A stretch of DNA of 64,000 nt from Oceanobacillus sp. HTM 045 (GTDB lineage Bacteria; Pseudomonadota; Alphaproteobacteria; Rhodobacterales; Rhodobacteraceae), in NCBI GenBank assembly GCA_009733745.1, contig WNWL01000001.1, positions 1,116,001-1,180,000 of the forward strand. Reading direction: 5' to 3'. Position 1 is the stretch's first letter, and every line of letters starts with the position of its first letter. Positions 27,572 through 36,419 of this stretch are shown piece after piece. A program made the translations under genes and the position numbers. The notes below the pieces were generated by a model. It was given only the letters and a program-made list of their open reading frames with translations. It ran no database searches and was not told the origin of the DNA.

Positions 27572-28525
27572 TCATGCCGCCAGCGGCCGGCCTTCTTCCG
27601 TGGCCCAGGCGTAGACCTGCCGGATCCCCTCCGCGAGCGGGATCGACGGCTCCCAGTCCAAGGCGCGCAGCCGGTCCGCGCTCATCAGCTTGCGCGGCGT
27701 GCCGTCCGGCTTGCCGAGGTCATGCGTCAGCTCGCCTTCGAAGCCGACCGCGTCCATCACCATCCGGGCGAGGTCGGCGATGGCCACGTCCTCGCCCGAG
27801 CCGACATTCACGAAATCGGGCCCCGAATGCACCTTCATAAGGTGCACCAGCGCGTCGGCGCAGTCGTCGACGTGCAGGAACTCGCGCCGCGGCGTGCCGG
27901 TGCCCCAGATCTGCATCGACGCCGCACCGGCCAGCTTCGCCTCGTGCGCCTTGCGCATCAGCGCGGGCAGCACATGGCTCGACTTTAGGTCGAAATTGTC
28001 GCCCGGCCCGTAGAGATTGGTCGGCATCGCCGAGATGAAATCCGCGCCGTGCTCGCGCCGGTAGGCCTGGCAGAGCTTGATCCCGGCGATCTTGGCGACC
28101 GCGTACCACTCGTTGGTCGGCTCAAGCGGCCCGGTCAGGAGCGAGTCCTCGGTGATCGGCTGCTCGGCGAACTTGGGGTAAATGCAGGACGAGCCGAGGA
28201 ACAGCAGCTTCTCCACCCCCACCTTCCACGCGGTGTGGATGATGTTGGCCTCGATCATCAGGTTCTCGTAGAGGAAGGCCGCCGGGTACGTGTCGTTGGC
28301 GAGGATGCCGCCGACCTTCGCGGCGGGCACGAATACCACCTGCGGGCGGTTCGCTTCCATCCACGCCTCGACCTCTGCCTGCCGCGTCAGGTCGCAGTCC
28401 GCCCGCGTGGCGGTGACGATCTCGCAGCCCTCCGAGGCCAGCCGGCGGCAGAGCGCCGAGCCGACCATGCCGCGATGCCCCGCGACCCAGACCTTCTTGC
28501 CCGCGAGATCGTAACGCACGCTCAT
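27572..28525 (-). CDS. fcl: GDP-L-fucose synthase
   Basis: A 317-residue short-chain dehydrogenase/reductase that epimerises and reduces GDP-4-keto-6-deoxymannose to GDP-L-fucose using NADPH. The nucleotide-binding [10 protein letters not shown] lies at about 16-25. The catalytic set is [16 protein letters not shown] (Ser and the family Cys) with [10 protein letters not shown] (Tyr...Lys). The [10 protein letters not shown] segment is also typical. It is the last gene of a gmd, methyltransferase, fcl operon and overlaps the methyltransferase by 4 bp. Confidence 0.95.
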   Translation of the reverse strand: MSVRYDLAGKKVWVAGHRGMVGSALCRRLASEGCEIVTATRADCDLTRQAEVEAWMEANRPQVVFVPAAKVGGILANDTYPAAFLYENLMIEANIIHTAWKVGVEKLLFLGSSCIYPKFAEQPITEDSLLTGPLEPTNEWYAVAKIAGIKLCQAYRREHGADFISAMPTNLYGPGDNFDLKSSHVLPALMRKAHEAKLAGAASMQIWGTGTPRREFLHVDDCADALVHLMKVHSGPDFVNVGSGEDVAIADLARMVMDAVGFEGELTHDLGKPDGTPRKLMSADRLRALDWEPSIPLAEGIRQVYAWATEEGRPLAA

Positions 28526-29229
28526 GCCGGTTTCTCCGCGACCAGGACCATGCCCTTCGCCAGCGCCGGGATCCGCCCGACGCGGTGCACCTCCGCGACC
28601 CTGAGCCCCGCCTCTTCCAGCAGGGTCGTCAGCGTCGCGATCGACCAGAACTTTATGTGCCCGTGATCCCAGAGCGCGGTGAAATGCCGGTCCATCTTGC
28701 CGCTCAGCGCCAGCGCGAGGTTCTTGAGATAGCCGTGATAGGGCGTCGAGACGATGGCGAAGCCGCCGGGCCGGATCAGGGCGGCCAGCGTCCGGGCATA
28801 GTCGCGCGGGGCGTAGAGATGTTCCACCACCTCCAGCGAGACCACCGCGTCGAACTGGCCGAACCGCTCCGCCAGCGGCTCGTAGGCGTCGCCCCGCTCC
28901 AGCCGCAGCTCCGGGTAGGCGGCGTTGGCATGGGCGATCCCCTCCTTAGAGGGGTCGACGCCCGCGACCTCGTGGCCGAGCCCGGCGAGCGCATGCGCGA
29001 CCGAGCCGTTGCCGCAGCCGAGATCGAAGATCCTCAGCCCCGCGCCGCGCCCGGAGAGGATCCCCGTGACGCAGGGCATCAGGTAGGCATGCGCGTGCGA
29101 ATGCTCCGCCGAGTGGTAGGTGTAGCCGCCGCGATGCCTGACCGCCCCGGCCATACCTGCCTCAGCCATGCCTGCCCCGGCCATGCCTGCCTCGCCCGCG
29201 CCGGCCTTACCCATGCCGGTCTTACCCAT
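28522..29229 (-). CDS. Class I SAM methyltransferase with repetitive N-terminus
   Basis: A 235-residue methyltransferase. SAM motif I is [15 protein letters not shown], with the acidic residue in AGVDPSKEG and motif II in [13 protein letters not shown]. The group resembles the UbiG/COG2227-type sugar or small-molecule methyltransferases. The first ~30 residues are a five-residue periodic Met-Ala-Gly-rich stretch encoded by six 15-bp repeats, with several in-frame ATG codons, so the true start is uncertain (29229 down to about 29154). The catalytic core starts after [10 protein letters not shown]. It overlaps gmd by 8 bp and fcl by 4 bp. Methylation of fucose or a precursor is a contextual guess. 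Confidence 0.8.
   Translation of the reverse strand: MGKTGMGKAGAGEAGMAGAGMAEAGMAGAVRHRGGYTYHSAEHSHAHAYLMPCVTGILSGRGAGLRIFDLGCGNGSVAHALAGLGHEVAGVDPSKEGIAHANAAYPELRLERGDAYEPLAERFGQFDAVVSLEVVEHLYAPRDYARTLAALIRPGGFAIVSTPYHGYLKNLALALSGKMDRHFTALWDHGHIKFWSIATLTTLLEEAGLRVAEVHRVGRIPALAKGMVLVAEKPA
29140..29229. repeat. 15-bp tandem repeat, six units, at a gene start
   Basis: Six 15-bp units (plus-strand form close to GCCTGCCCCGGCCAT) cover the 5' end of the methyltransferase gene and its overlap with the end of gmd. Five of the six end in CAT, which gives repeated in-frame ATG codons on the minus strand. Unit number can change without shifting the frame. Confidence 0.8.
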
Positions 29230-30289
29230 GCCGGTCCCGGCGGTTGTGCTCGGCCCTGACGGCCTCGAGATCCGCCGCGACCATCTCGGAGACCATCTCC
29301 GCCAGCGTCGCGGTATGGGTCCAGCCCAGCTTCTCGCGCGCCTTGGTCGGGTCGCCGATCAGCAGGTCCACCTCGGTCGGGCGGAAATAGCGCGGGTCGA
29401 CCCGCACCAGCACCCGCCCGCTCTCGCGGCAGGTGCCTGTCTCGTCCACCCCGCCGGCGGCCCAGTCGAGCGCGATGCCCACCTCGGCGAAGGCCGCGTC
29501 GACGAAGGAGCGCACCGTGTGCGTCTCGCCCGTGGCCAGCACGTAGTCGTCGGCCTCGTCCTGCTGCATGATCCGCCACATGCCCTCGACGTAATCGCGC
29601 GCATGGCCCCAGTCGCGCTTGGCGTCGAGATTGCCGAGCCAGAGGCAGTCCTGCAGCCCGAGATGGATCGCCGCCGCCGCGCGGGTGATCTTGCGGGTCA
29701 CGAAGGTCTCGCCGCGCAACGGGCTCTCGTGGTTGAACAGGATGCCGTTGGAGGCATGCATCCCGTAGGCCTCGCGGTAGTTCACCGTGATCCAGTAGGC
29801 ATAGAGCTTGGCCGCGGCATAGGGCGAGCGCGGGTAGAACGGCGTCGTCTCCTTCTGCGGCACCTCCTGCACGAGGCCGTAAAGCTCCGAGGTCGAGGCC
29901 TGGTAGAACCGCGTCCGCTGCTCCATGCCGAGGATGCGGATCGCCTCCAGCAGCCGCAGCGTGCCGATGCCGTCGGCATTGGCGGTGTATTCCGGCGTCT
30001 CGAAGCTGACCTGGACGTGGGACTGCGCCGCGAGATTGTAGATCTCGTCCGGCTGCACCTCCTGCACGATGCGGATCAGGTTGGTCGCGTCCGTCATGTC
30101 GCCGTAATGCAGCCGGAAGCGGACGCCCTCGTCGTGCGGGTCCTGGTAGAGATGGTCGATCCGGGCCGAGTTGAACGACGACGAGCGCCGCTTGATCCCG
30201 TGCACGATGTAGCCCTTGGCGAGCAGCAGCTCGGCCAGGTAGGCCCCGTCCTGCCCGGTGACGCCGGTGATCAGCGCGGTCTTCGTCAT
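29222..30289 (-). CDS. gmd: GDP-mannose 4,6-dehydratase
   Basis: A 355-residue NADP-dependent dehydratase that makes GDP-4-keto-6-deoxymannose, the precursor of GDP-fucose. It has [19 protein letters not shown] at the N-terminus and [18 protein letters not shown]. The catalytic Ser/Thr-Glu region is [13 protein letters not shown] and the Tyr-Lys pair is [31 protein letters not shown] is a near-invariant family stretch. The start ATG 30289 matches the family N-terminus. It is first in the gmd, methyltransferase, fcl operon; GDP-mannose would come from ManC encoded at 42.6-44.1 kb. Confidence 0.96.
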   Translation of the reverse strand: MTKTALITGVTGQDGAYLAELLLAKGYIVHGIKRRSSSFNSARIDHLYQDPHDEGVRFRLHYGDMTDATNLIRIVQEVQPDEIYNLAAQSHVQVSFETPEYTANADGIGTLRLLEAIRILGMEQRTRFYQASTSELYGLVQEVPQKETTPFYPRSPYAAAKLYAYWITVNYREAYGMHASNGILFNHESPLRGETFVTRKITRAAAAIHLGLQDCLWLGNLDAKRDWGHARDYVEGMWRIMQQDEADDYVLATGETHTVRSFVDAAFAEVGIALDWAAGGVDETGTCRESGRVLVRVDPRYFRPTEVDLLIGDPTKAREKLGWTHTATLAEMVSEMVAADLEAVRAEHNRRDRHG

Positions 30290-30593
30290 GCGGTCCACTC
30301 CTAGCTGTCCGAACCTGCCTGCCACACCCCGCGCGAGGCCTAATCCGCCCCGGGTGAAGATTCGACCAAGATCGAACCGGTTCCACCACCCTGACCGGAA
30401 ACGGAAATCGGCGTCTGATTGGCACAGACCGCCCGGCAGGGCAAGCAGCTGGCGCGTAGCCCGCTGAAACCAGAAGTTACTTGGACGCAAACCGCAATCG
30501 GCGTACCCTTCAACTACAAATTTTCTGAAGCAGGTTTGCCGGGCTTATTCACCCGCGAATTCGCCCCGCATTTATTGGATGGGGGTACTTTGC
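30290..30593. other. Divergent promoter region between gmd and the GH25 gene
   Basis: These 304 bp have no convincing gene. The right part (about 30470-30593) is clearly A+T-richer than the rest of the window, with AACTACAAATTTTCTGAA and GCATTTATTGGATGGGGG, and probably holds the promoter and Shine-Dalgarno (GGGGG) of the GH25 gene. No repeat or strong hairpin was seen. Confidence 0.45.
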
Positions 30594-32087
30594 ATGCTAC
30601 TCGGTGTAGACGTTTCACATCATCAGCCGCCGCACGAGATCGACTGGGACGCGTTCGCCCGCGAAGGGGTGAAGTTCGCGTTCGTGCGCGCGACCTACGG
30701 CGTGACGCCGGACGACACGTTCCTCGAACATGTCGGCAATGCGCGCCGGGCCGGGATCCTCGCGGGGGCCTATCACTTCCTGCGGTTCAAGCAGAGCCAG
30801 CCCGCGGATGCGCAGGCTGACGCCTTCCTCGAGGCGCTGGAACCGCTCATGCCCCATGTCACGCCGATGCTGCCGCCGGTGCTCGACCTCGAGGACAACC
30901 GCTTCGACGACCAGATCGTCACGGCCGCCGACCGCCGCGCCTTCGTCGGCATGGCCAACACCTGGCTCCAGGCCGTCGAACGGCGGCTGACGCGCCTCGC
31001 GGCGATCTACACGCGGGCGAGCTTCTTCGACGGCACGCTCGACAAGCCGGCCGGGTTCGGGGTGCGCCCGCTCTGGGTCGCGCATTACACCACCCGCCCG
31101 TCGCCGAACCTGCCCGAGGCGTGGACGCGCTATCACTTCTGGCAATTCGCCGAGAGCGGGCGCCTCGACGGGTACACGGGCAATCTCGACCTCAACCGCT
31201 TCGACGGCGCCGAGAACGAACTTGGCGCGCTCACCACCCTCGACACCGTGGACGACGGCGGAAGGACCGACACGGAAGGCGAGACCCGCATGGAGCCGCT
31301 GGGCGAGGTCGGGCAAGCCGTCCGCCGCGTCGCCGCAACCGGGCTCAACCTCCGCTCGGCGCCGAAGGTCACGGCATCCACCTTCATGGTCACCCTGCCG
31401 CTCGCGCATCGTGTCGAGGTGCTGGCCAGCGGCATCGACGGGAAGTGGTCGCAGGTCCGTACCTTCGTGAACAATGCCGAGATCACCGGTTTCGTCTCGG
31501 AGAGCTACCTGCGCGACACCGGGAACGACAGCGTCGAGGCGCTGGTCGATTCCGCCGTCTCGCAGTGGCACCGGTTCAGCAAGGGCCAGGGCCAGGAGCA
31601 TGTCGCGCCCTACTTCACCTTCGTCGGCGAGATGTGGCAGGAGCTGGGCCTCGATTTCGACGGGCGCGACCGCGAGCAGTTCTGGTCGGCCGCGGCGATC
31701 TCCTACTTCGTGAACCACGCGGGCACGGGCTACGCGGGCTTCAAGCGCGACATCCGCCACTCGACCTACATCAACGACGCGATCGTGAAGCGCGAGGCCG
31801 GGGCGGACGCGCCGTTCTGGGGGTTCCGGCTCGACGAGCAGCAGCCCGAGGTCGGCGACATCGTCTGCCAGTGGCGCCAGAGCCGGATCACCTATGACGA
31901 CGCGCGGGTGCGGGACAAGTTCGCCAGCCATACCGACGTGATCGTCGGCATCCACCACGGCGTCGCCGTGACGCTCGGCGGCAATGTCCGGCAATCGGTC
32001 GCGACCAAGGAGTACCGGCTCGACAATGGCGGCTTCCTCGTGCCCGAGAACAATCTCTTCGCGCTGATGAAGAACCGCACGTCCTGA
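30594..32087 (+). CDS. GH25 muramidase - SH3 - DUF2272 multidomain protein
   Basis: A 497-residue protein. Residues 1-205 are a GH25 lysozyme-like domain with D6 in LLGVDVSHHQ, catalytic D98 and E100 in PVLDLEDN, and WVAHYTT. Residues about 240-312 are a bacterial SH3 domain (GLNLRSAPKVTAS, GFVSESYLR). Residues about 315-480 match DUF2272, related to NlpC/P60-type peptidase folds (WSAAAISYFVNHAG, HSTYINDAI). No signal peptide is present, so export, if any, needs another route. Two possible peptidoglycan-cutting domains suggest a cell-wall-acting effector, autolysin or phage-derived endolysin. Start 30594 has GGGGG upstream; ATG 30579 is an alternative. Confidence 0.8.
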   Translation: MLLGVDVSHHQPPHEIDWDAFAREGVKFAFVRATYGVTPDDTFLEHVGNARRAGILAGAYHFLRFKQSQPADAQADAFLEALEPLMPHVTPMLPPVLDLEDNRFDDQIVTAADRRAFVGMANTWLQAVERRLTRLAAIYTRASFFDGTLDKPAGFGVRPLWVAHYTTRPSPNLPEAWTRYHFWQFAESGRLDGYTGNLDLNRFDGAENELGALTTLDTVDDGGRTDTEGETRMEPLGEVGQAVRRVAATGLNLRSAPKVTASTFMVTLPLAHRVEVLASGIDGKWSQVRTFVNNAEITGFVSESYLRDTGNDSVEALVDSAVSQWHRFSKGQGQEHVAPYFTFVGEMWQELGLDFDGRDREQFWSAAAISYFVNHAGTGYAGFKRDIRHSTYINDAIVKREAGADAPFWGFRLDEQQPEVGDIVCQWRQSRITYDDARVRDKFASHTDVIVGIHHGVAVTLGGNVRQSVATKEYRLDNGGFLVPENNLFALMKNRTS

Positions 32088-32107
32088 GCGAACCGACAGC
32101 GCGATCC

Positions 32108-32172
32108 GGCCGCCACGCCGCGACCACACCCCGACCACGCCCCGACCATCTCCCGGCGGGCGCGTGGCGGCC
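32108..32172. repeat. Long inverted repeat with internal direct repeats
   Basis: GGCCGCCACGC (32108-32118) and its exact complement (32162-32172) flank 43 bp that contain three near-copies of CCCGACCAC. It begins 20 bp after the GH25 gene stop and could fold as a hairpin that ends the transcript, but there is no T-run. Confidence 0.5.
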
Positions 32173-32267
32173 TGCACGGTTGCGCCCGCCCGCCGCCTCC
32201 AATAAGCACTTTCCCGGCGCCGGCAGGTGGTGCCGACCCCGTCCGGCGGCGCGGAGACCGAAGCAGG

Positions 32268-32948
32268 ATGCCCAACCTGAAACACGTGGCCGAGTACTAT
32301 GCCCGCCGGCTCACCGGCAAGCTGGGCCACCACCTGAACGCGCAGGAGGGGCGGCAGCGCATCTTCCGCGACGTGCTGGCGGCCTTCCCGGTCGACTACA
32401 TCTTCGAGGGCGGCACCAATCTCGGCGGCTCGACCGAGTATTTCGCCAGCCATTTCGAGGGCGAGATCCACACCGCCGAGCTGATGCAGCGGTTCCACAC
32501 CATCGCCTCCATGCGGCTGCGGCGCTTCCGGCAGGTGCACCGCCACCGGGGCAATTCGACCGAGGTGCTCTCGCGCGTGCTCGACGCGCAGGGCCGCGCC
32601 GCCTTCGGCTTCCACTATCTCGACGCGCACTGGTACGACTACCTGCCGATCCGCGACGAGCTGGCGCTGATCCGCGAGAAGTCCGACCGCCACGTCATCA
32701 TGATCGACGACTTCAGGGTCGAGGGCGACGCGGGCTACGGCTACGACGATTACGGGCCGGAGACCGGCGTGCTGGAGCTCGGCTACATCGCCGACCTGCT
32801 CGACCCGGAACTGCCGGTCTACTTCCCCGCCCTGCCCTCGGCGCAGGAGACCGGCTTCCGGCGCGGCTGCCTGCTGCTCTCCTTCGATGCCGCCATCTCC
32901 CGCGCGCTGGGCGAGCTGGCGACGCTGCGCGCCCACCGGCCGGGCTGA
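32268..32948 (+). CDS. Class I SAM-dependent methyltransferase-like protein
   Basis: A 226-residue soluble protein. VDYIFEGGTNLGGSTEYFA looks like a modified SAM-binding loop, and EIHTAELMQRFH places the acidic residue after strand 2. FHYLDAHWYDYLPI and HVIMIDDFRVEGD fit the Methyltransf_24/cephalosporin-hydroxylase-like group. It is separated by 9 bp from a second methyltransferase-like gene, and both precede the flippase gene, so methylation of a polysaccharide unit is plausible. The exact subfamily is not certain. Confidence 0.65.
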   Translation: MPNLKHVAEYYARRLTGKLGHHLNAQEGRQRIFRDVLAAFPVDYIFEGGTNLGGSTEYFASHFEGEIHTAELMQRFHTIASMRLRRFRQVHRHRGNSTEVLSRVLDAQGRAAFGFHYLDAHWYDYLPIRDELALIREKSDRHVIMIDDFRVEGDAGYGYDDYGPETGVLELGYIADLLDPELPVYFPALPSAQETGFRRGCLLLSFDAAISRALGELATLRAHRPG

Positions 32949-32957
32949 GGCGCGGCG

Positions 32958-33644
32958 GTGCTGCGGCGGCTGATCTCGGGCGGGCCCGGCCACCGGAGCC
33001 GGCTGCATGACGGCCTCGGTAACCGCGTCGGCGCGGGCAGGATGCTGCGCAACGCGCCCCGCGCGCTGGCCAGCGGCATCGGCCGCATCGCCTTCGGCCG
33101 CCGCCCGGTCGCACCCTGGATCTCCTACGACGCCCAGCGCGACATCGCCGCGCTGCTGACCCCCGCCTCGCGGGTGCTGGAATTCGGCTCCGGCATGTCC
33201 ACCGTCTGGCTCGCCGCCCGCGCCGGCCGGGTGGTCTCGATCGAGGGCTTCCGGCCCTGGTTCGACAAGGTCTCCGCCCTGCTCGCCGAGAAACGCCTCG
33301 GCAACGTCACCTACCATTTCGCGGACGGCGACGCGGCCTACGCGCAGCCGCCGGAGGCGGAATGTGCCACGCCCTTCGACTTCATCCTCGTGGACGGCAA
33401 CTGCCGCGACCTCTGCGTCGAGCGCGCCCTGCCGCTGCTCGCGCCCGGCGGCGCGCTCTTCCTCGACAATTCCGACCGGCACGCGCCCGAGCCCGGCAAC
33501 CGCGAGGGCGACATGCCCCGCGCCCGCGCCCTCCTCGCCGCCGACGCGGAGGCGACCGGCGCGACGATCACCGCCTATACCGACTTCGTGCCGACCCTCT
33601 TCTTCGTCACGCAGGGCCTGCTCCTGCGCCGGCCGGCGCGGTGA
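32958..33644 (+). CDS. Class I SAM-dependent methyltransferase
   Basis: A 228-residue protein. SAM motif I is VLEFGSGMSTVWLAA, followed by VVSIEGFRPWFD (acidic residue of strand 2) and FDFILVDGNCRDLC. The N-terminal 50 residues are basic and variable. The start is GTG at 32958; the spacing from the previous stop (9 bp) and the 4-bp overlap with the flippase gene indicate one operon. The family resembles predicted O-methyltransferases of glycan clusters. Substrate unknown. Confidence 0.72.
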   Translation: MLRRLISGGPGHRSRLHDGLGNRVGAGRMLRNAPRALASGIGRIAFGRRPVAPWISYDAQRDIAALLTPASRVLEFGSGMSTVWLAARAGRVVSIEGFRPWFDKVSALLAEKRLGNVTYHFADGDAAYAQPPEAECATPFDFILVDGNCRDLCVERALPLLAPGGALFLDNSDRHAPEPGNREGDMPRARALLAADAEATGATITAYTDFVPTLFFVTQGLLLRRPAR

Positions 33645-34924
33645 GCGGCGTGGCGGGCAACCTTCGCCGGTCGCTGCAGGGCCGCCTCGCCGGCGACGCC
33701 GCGCTCCGCCCTGTGATGACGATGGGCGCGAGCTCGGTCGCGGTCTCCGCCATCAACCTCGCGGTCGGCGCCATCACCGCCCGCGCGCTGGGCGTGGACG
33801 GGCGCGGAGACCTGCTGATCCTGACGCTCTACGCCATCTCCGGCTCCAACCTGCTGCTGATCGGCCTCGACGTGGTGCTGCCCCAGCTGGTCAGCCGCCA
33901 CGGGATGCGCCGCACCAACGCGCTGGCCTGGACCTTCGCTGCCGCCTTCGCGGCGACCGCCATCGCGCTCGGCGTCTTCCTCGCGGCGGATGCGCTGGCC
34001 GACGCCAACGCGCTCGACGTGATCGGCACGCATCTCGGGCTCTTCGCGCTGTTCTTCGCCGCCAGCCACCTCTCCATCGTCTACCAGGGCGTGATCGTGG
34101 CGGAGGGGCGCTACGGGCTCTACGCCCTGCTGCGCACCGCCATGCCGGTAATCGTGCTGGCCGGGGCCGCGCTCGCATGGGCCGCCGGTGCGGGGCTCTG
34201 GCAGGTCTTCCTCGCCTATGTCGCGGGTAGCTTCGTCTACGTCCTCTCCGCCGGGCGGGAGATGCTCGCCGGAGAACCCTACGACCGCGCCTACCGGGCC
34301 GATCCGGCGCTGATGCGCCGCTACGGCGGCGCCGCCATCGGTCTGCATCTCGCCCGGGTGCTGGAGGTCAACTGCATCGCCTTCGTCGTCACGCTCTTCG
34401 GCGATTCCGCCGAGGGCGGGCTCTACGCCGTGGCGATGGTCGGCGCCAGCGTGGTGGTGCTCGTCTCCGAGGCGCTGTCGCGCTACGCCTTCGGCGCCTC
34501 ACTGGCGACGAAGGTCCAGACGGCGGCCGAGTTCCGCGCCTGGTTCGCACGGATGCGGCGCATGTCCGTCCGGCTGATCCTCCTCTCCGTCGCCGCCGCG
34601 GGGCCGCTGGTCTGGCTGCTGATCCCCTATGTCTACGGCGCCGACTTCGCGCCTGCCCGCGTCGTGGTGATCCCGCTGATGCTGGCGGCGATGACCGGCG
34701 CGATCGCCAATGTCTACGCCGAGATCGCCAAGGGCCAGGGCCTCGCCCGCATCGCCATCGCGCCCAAGCTCGCCGCCGCCGCCATCGTCTTCGCCACGGC
34801 GGTCGTCCCGATCCCCGATCTCGACCTGCTCACCCGGCTCTGCATCGCCTTCATCGCCGCGCAGGCGGTCCAGCTCCTGCTCCTCCACCGCGCCCTCTCC
34901 CGCCGCTTCGCGGAGGCGGCATGA
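33641..34924 (+). CDS. Polysaccharide flippase (Wzx/MATE-like)
   Basis: A 427-residue integral membrane protein with about 12 helices. The N-terminal VSAINLAVGAITARALGVDG followed by GRGDLLILTLYAISG is typical of the polysaccharide-synthesis MVF/MOP exporters that flip lipid-linked sugar units. No nucleotide-binding or soluble domain is present. The start is GTG at 33641, overlapping the previous stop (GTGA). It overlaps the acetyltransferase gene by 4 bp. This is the only flippase candidate in the window. Confidence 0.82.
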   Translation: MSGVAGNLRRSLQGRLAGDAALRPVMTMGASSVAVSAINLAVGAITARALGVDGRGDLLILTLYAISGSNLLLIGLDVVLPQLVSRHGMRRTNALAWTFAAAFAATAIALGVFLAADALADANALDVIGTHLGLFALFFAASHLSIVYQGVIVAEGRYGLYALLRTAMPVIVLAGAALAWAAGAGLWQVFLAYVAGSFVYVLSAGREMLAGEPYDRAYRADPALMRRYGGAAIGLHLARVLEVNCIAFVVTLFGDSAEGGLYAVAMVGASVVVLVSEALSRYAFGASLATKVQTAAEFRAWFARMRRMSVRLILLSVAAAGPLVWLLIPYVYGADFAPARVVVIPLMLAAMTGAIANVYAEIAKGQGLARIAIAPKLAAAAIVFATAVVPIPDLDLLTRLCIAFIAAQAVQLLLLHRALSRRFAEAA

Positions 34925-35493
34925 CCGCGCGGCGCGATCCCCTTCAGGCGCTCCGCACGCTCCGCGCCCGCTGGCGGGCGTTCTGGTTCCGCCTCGTGGT
35001 GCGTGCGCTCGCCCGCGAGGCCGCCATCGGCCCCGACCTGCGGCTCTACGGCAGCGTCGTCCTCACCCATGTGCGCGGCGCGAAGCTGCGTATCGGCCGC
35101 CATGTCATGCTCGGCCAGGGCTGGCTCTCGGTCCTGCCCGGGGCGGAGCTGGAGATCGGCGACAAGGTCAGCCTCAACCAGTGCTTCACGCTGCTCTGCG
35201 CCACGAAGGTTCGCATCGGCAGCGACACGCGGATCGGCGAGCTGGTCTCGATCCGCGACCAGGACCATCGCTTCGACGACCCGGACAGCCTGATCCACGA
35301 GCAGGGCTTCGCCTCCGCGCCCATCGAGATCGGCGCCAACTGCTGGATCGGCCGCGGCGCGGCGATCCTGCGCGGGGTGACCATCGGCGACGGCGCGGTG
35401 ATCGGCGCGAACGCCGTGGTGACGAAGGACGTGCCCGCCAGCGAGGTCTGGGGCGGCGTCCCGGCACGGCGCATCCGGGCGCGGGAGGGGTGA
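34921..35493 (+). CDS. Left-handed beta-helix O-acetyltransferase
   Basis: A 190-residue acyltransferase of the WbbJ/maltose-acetyltransferase type. Hexapeptide repeats run from about residue 45 (LRIGRHVMLGQGWLS, LEIGDKVSLNQ). ISIRDQDH-like residues give the catalytic His region (VSIRDQDHRFDD). The closing part is GRGAAILRGVTIGDGAVIGA with VVTKDVPASEVWGGVPARR, the usual coil-end of the family. It probably adds acetyl groups to the polysaccharide. It is coupled by 4-bp overlap to the flippase and by one base to the next gene. Confidence 0.85.
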   Translation: MTARRDPLQALRTLRARWRAFWFRLVVRALAREAAIGPDLRLYGSVVLTHVRGAKLRIGRHVMLGQGWLSVLPGAELEIGDKVSLNQCFTLLCATKVRIGSDTRIGELVSIRDQDHRFDDPDSLIHEQGFASAPIEIGANCWIGRGAAILRGVTIGDGAVIGANAVVTKDVPASEVWGGVPARRIRAREG

Positions 35494-36416
35494 TGCCCGA
35501 CCTGCAGGTGCTCTCCTGGACGCATGACCGCAACGACGCGGGCCCCGGCGGCCCGCGCGGCTGGGGCGACACGCTGGCCCGCATCGCCGCGCGCCTCGGC
35601 GGGCGGGTGCGCTGGCGGCCCGAAGGCAGCCCCGCCCGCGGCGCGGCGATCCTCGCCTGGCACCCGGAGCCGAAGGCGCTCGCCGCCGCGCTCCTGACCC
35701 GGCGGCTGACCTATCTCTGCTGGGGCCTCGCCGAGCGCCCCGCCAATGCCGCCGCGCGCTCCCGCCGGCTGATGCTGCGCCTGATCGTGCGCAACGCCCG
35801 CCGCGTGGTCTGCAACGACGCCGTCACCCGTGACCGCCTCTCCCGCGCCTTCGGCGTGACGGCCGCGGCCCTGCCCCACTCGGTCGACACCGACTGGTTC
35901 GCCGGGGGCGACGCCCCCGCCCGGCCGGAGGTGCTGGTGCCCGGCTCCAACGATCGGGACGAGACGCTGGTGCGCGAGCTGGCGCTGGGCGGCATCCCCG
36001 TGATCCGCGTCACGCAGGAGCCCAAGGTCGCCGCCTGGCACGCCGCGAACCCCGCGCCGGGGCTGACGGTGATGACCGACATCCCCTTCCCCGAGCTCCG
36101 CGCGCTCTACAAGGGCTGCCGCGCCGTGTTGCTGCCGCTCCGCGAGACCGACCACGCCGCCGGGCAGACCGCGGCGCTGGAGGCCATCGCCGCCGGGCCG
36201 CGTGGCGGGCTGCTGATCTCGGAAGGGTTCACCAGCACCATCGTCGGCACCTATGGCGGCGTCACCGTCATGCAAGCCGGCGCCACCGCGGGTGACTGGG
36301 CCGCGCGTATCGCCGCGCTCCCCGAGACACCCCTGCCCCGCGCGCCGGAGATCGACCGCCACGCGCCGGACGCGGTGGCCGACGCCTTCGCCGCCCTGAT
36401 GCGCGACGGGGGCTGA
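35493..36416 (+). CDS. Glycosyltransferase (GT4/GT-B-like, divergent)
   Basis: A 307-residue protein of GT-B appearance. The centre has RRVVCNDAVTRDRLSRAFG followed by LPHSVDTDWF, the typical GT4 linker region. The C-terminal half has FPELRALYKGCRAVLLPLRE and GQTAALEAIAAG, matching the nucleotide-sugar-binding E-x7-E-like segment. The N-terminal domain is shorter than usual (GDTLARIAARLGG). It belongs to the tightly packed run flippase, acetyltransferase, GT, GT, GT. The ATG shares one base with the previous stop. Confidence 0.72.
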   Translation: MPDLQVLSWTHDRNDAGPGGPRGWGDTLARIAARLGGRVRWRPEGSPARGAAILAWHPEPKALAAALLTRRLTYLCWGLAERPANAAARSRRLMLRLIVRNARRVVCNDAVTRDRLSRAFGVTAAALPHSVDTDWFAGGDAPARPEVLVPGSNDRDETLVRELALGGIPVIRVTQEPKVAAWHAANPAPGLTVMTDIPFPELRALYKGCRAVLLPLRETDHAAGQTAALEAIAAGPRGGLLISEGFTSTIVGTYGGVTVMQAGATAGDWAARIAALPETPLPRAPEIDRHAPDAVADAFAALMRDGG

Positions 36417-36419
36417 GCG

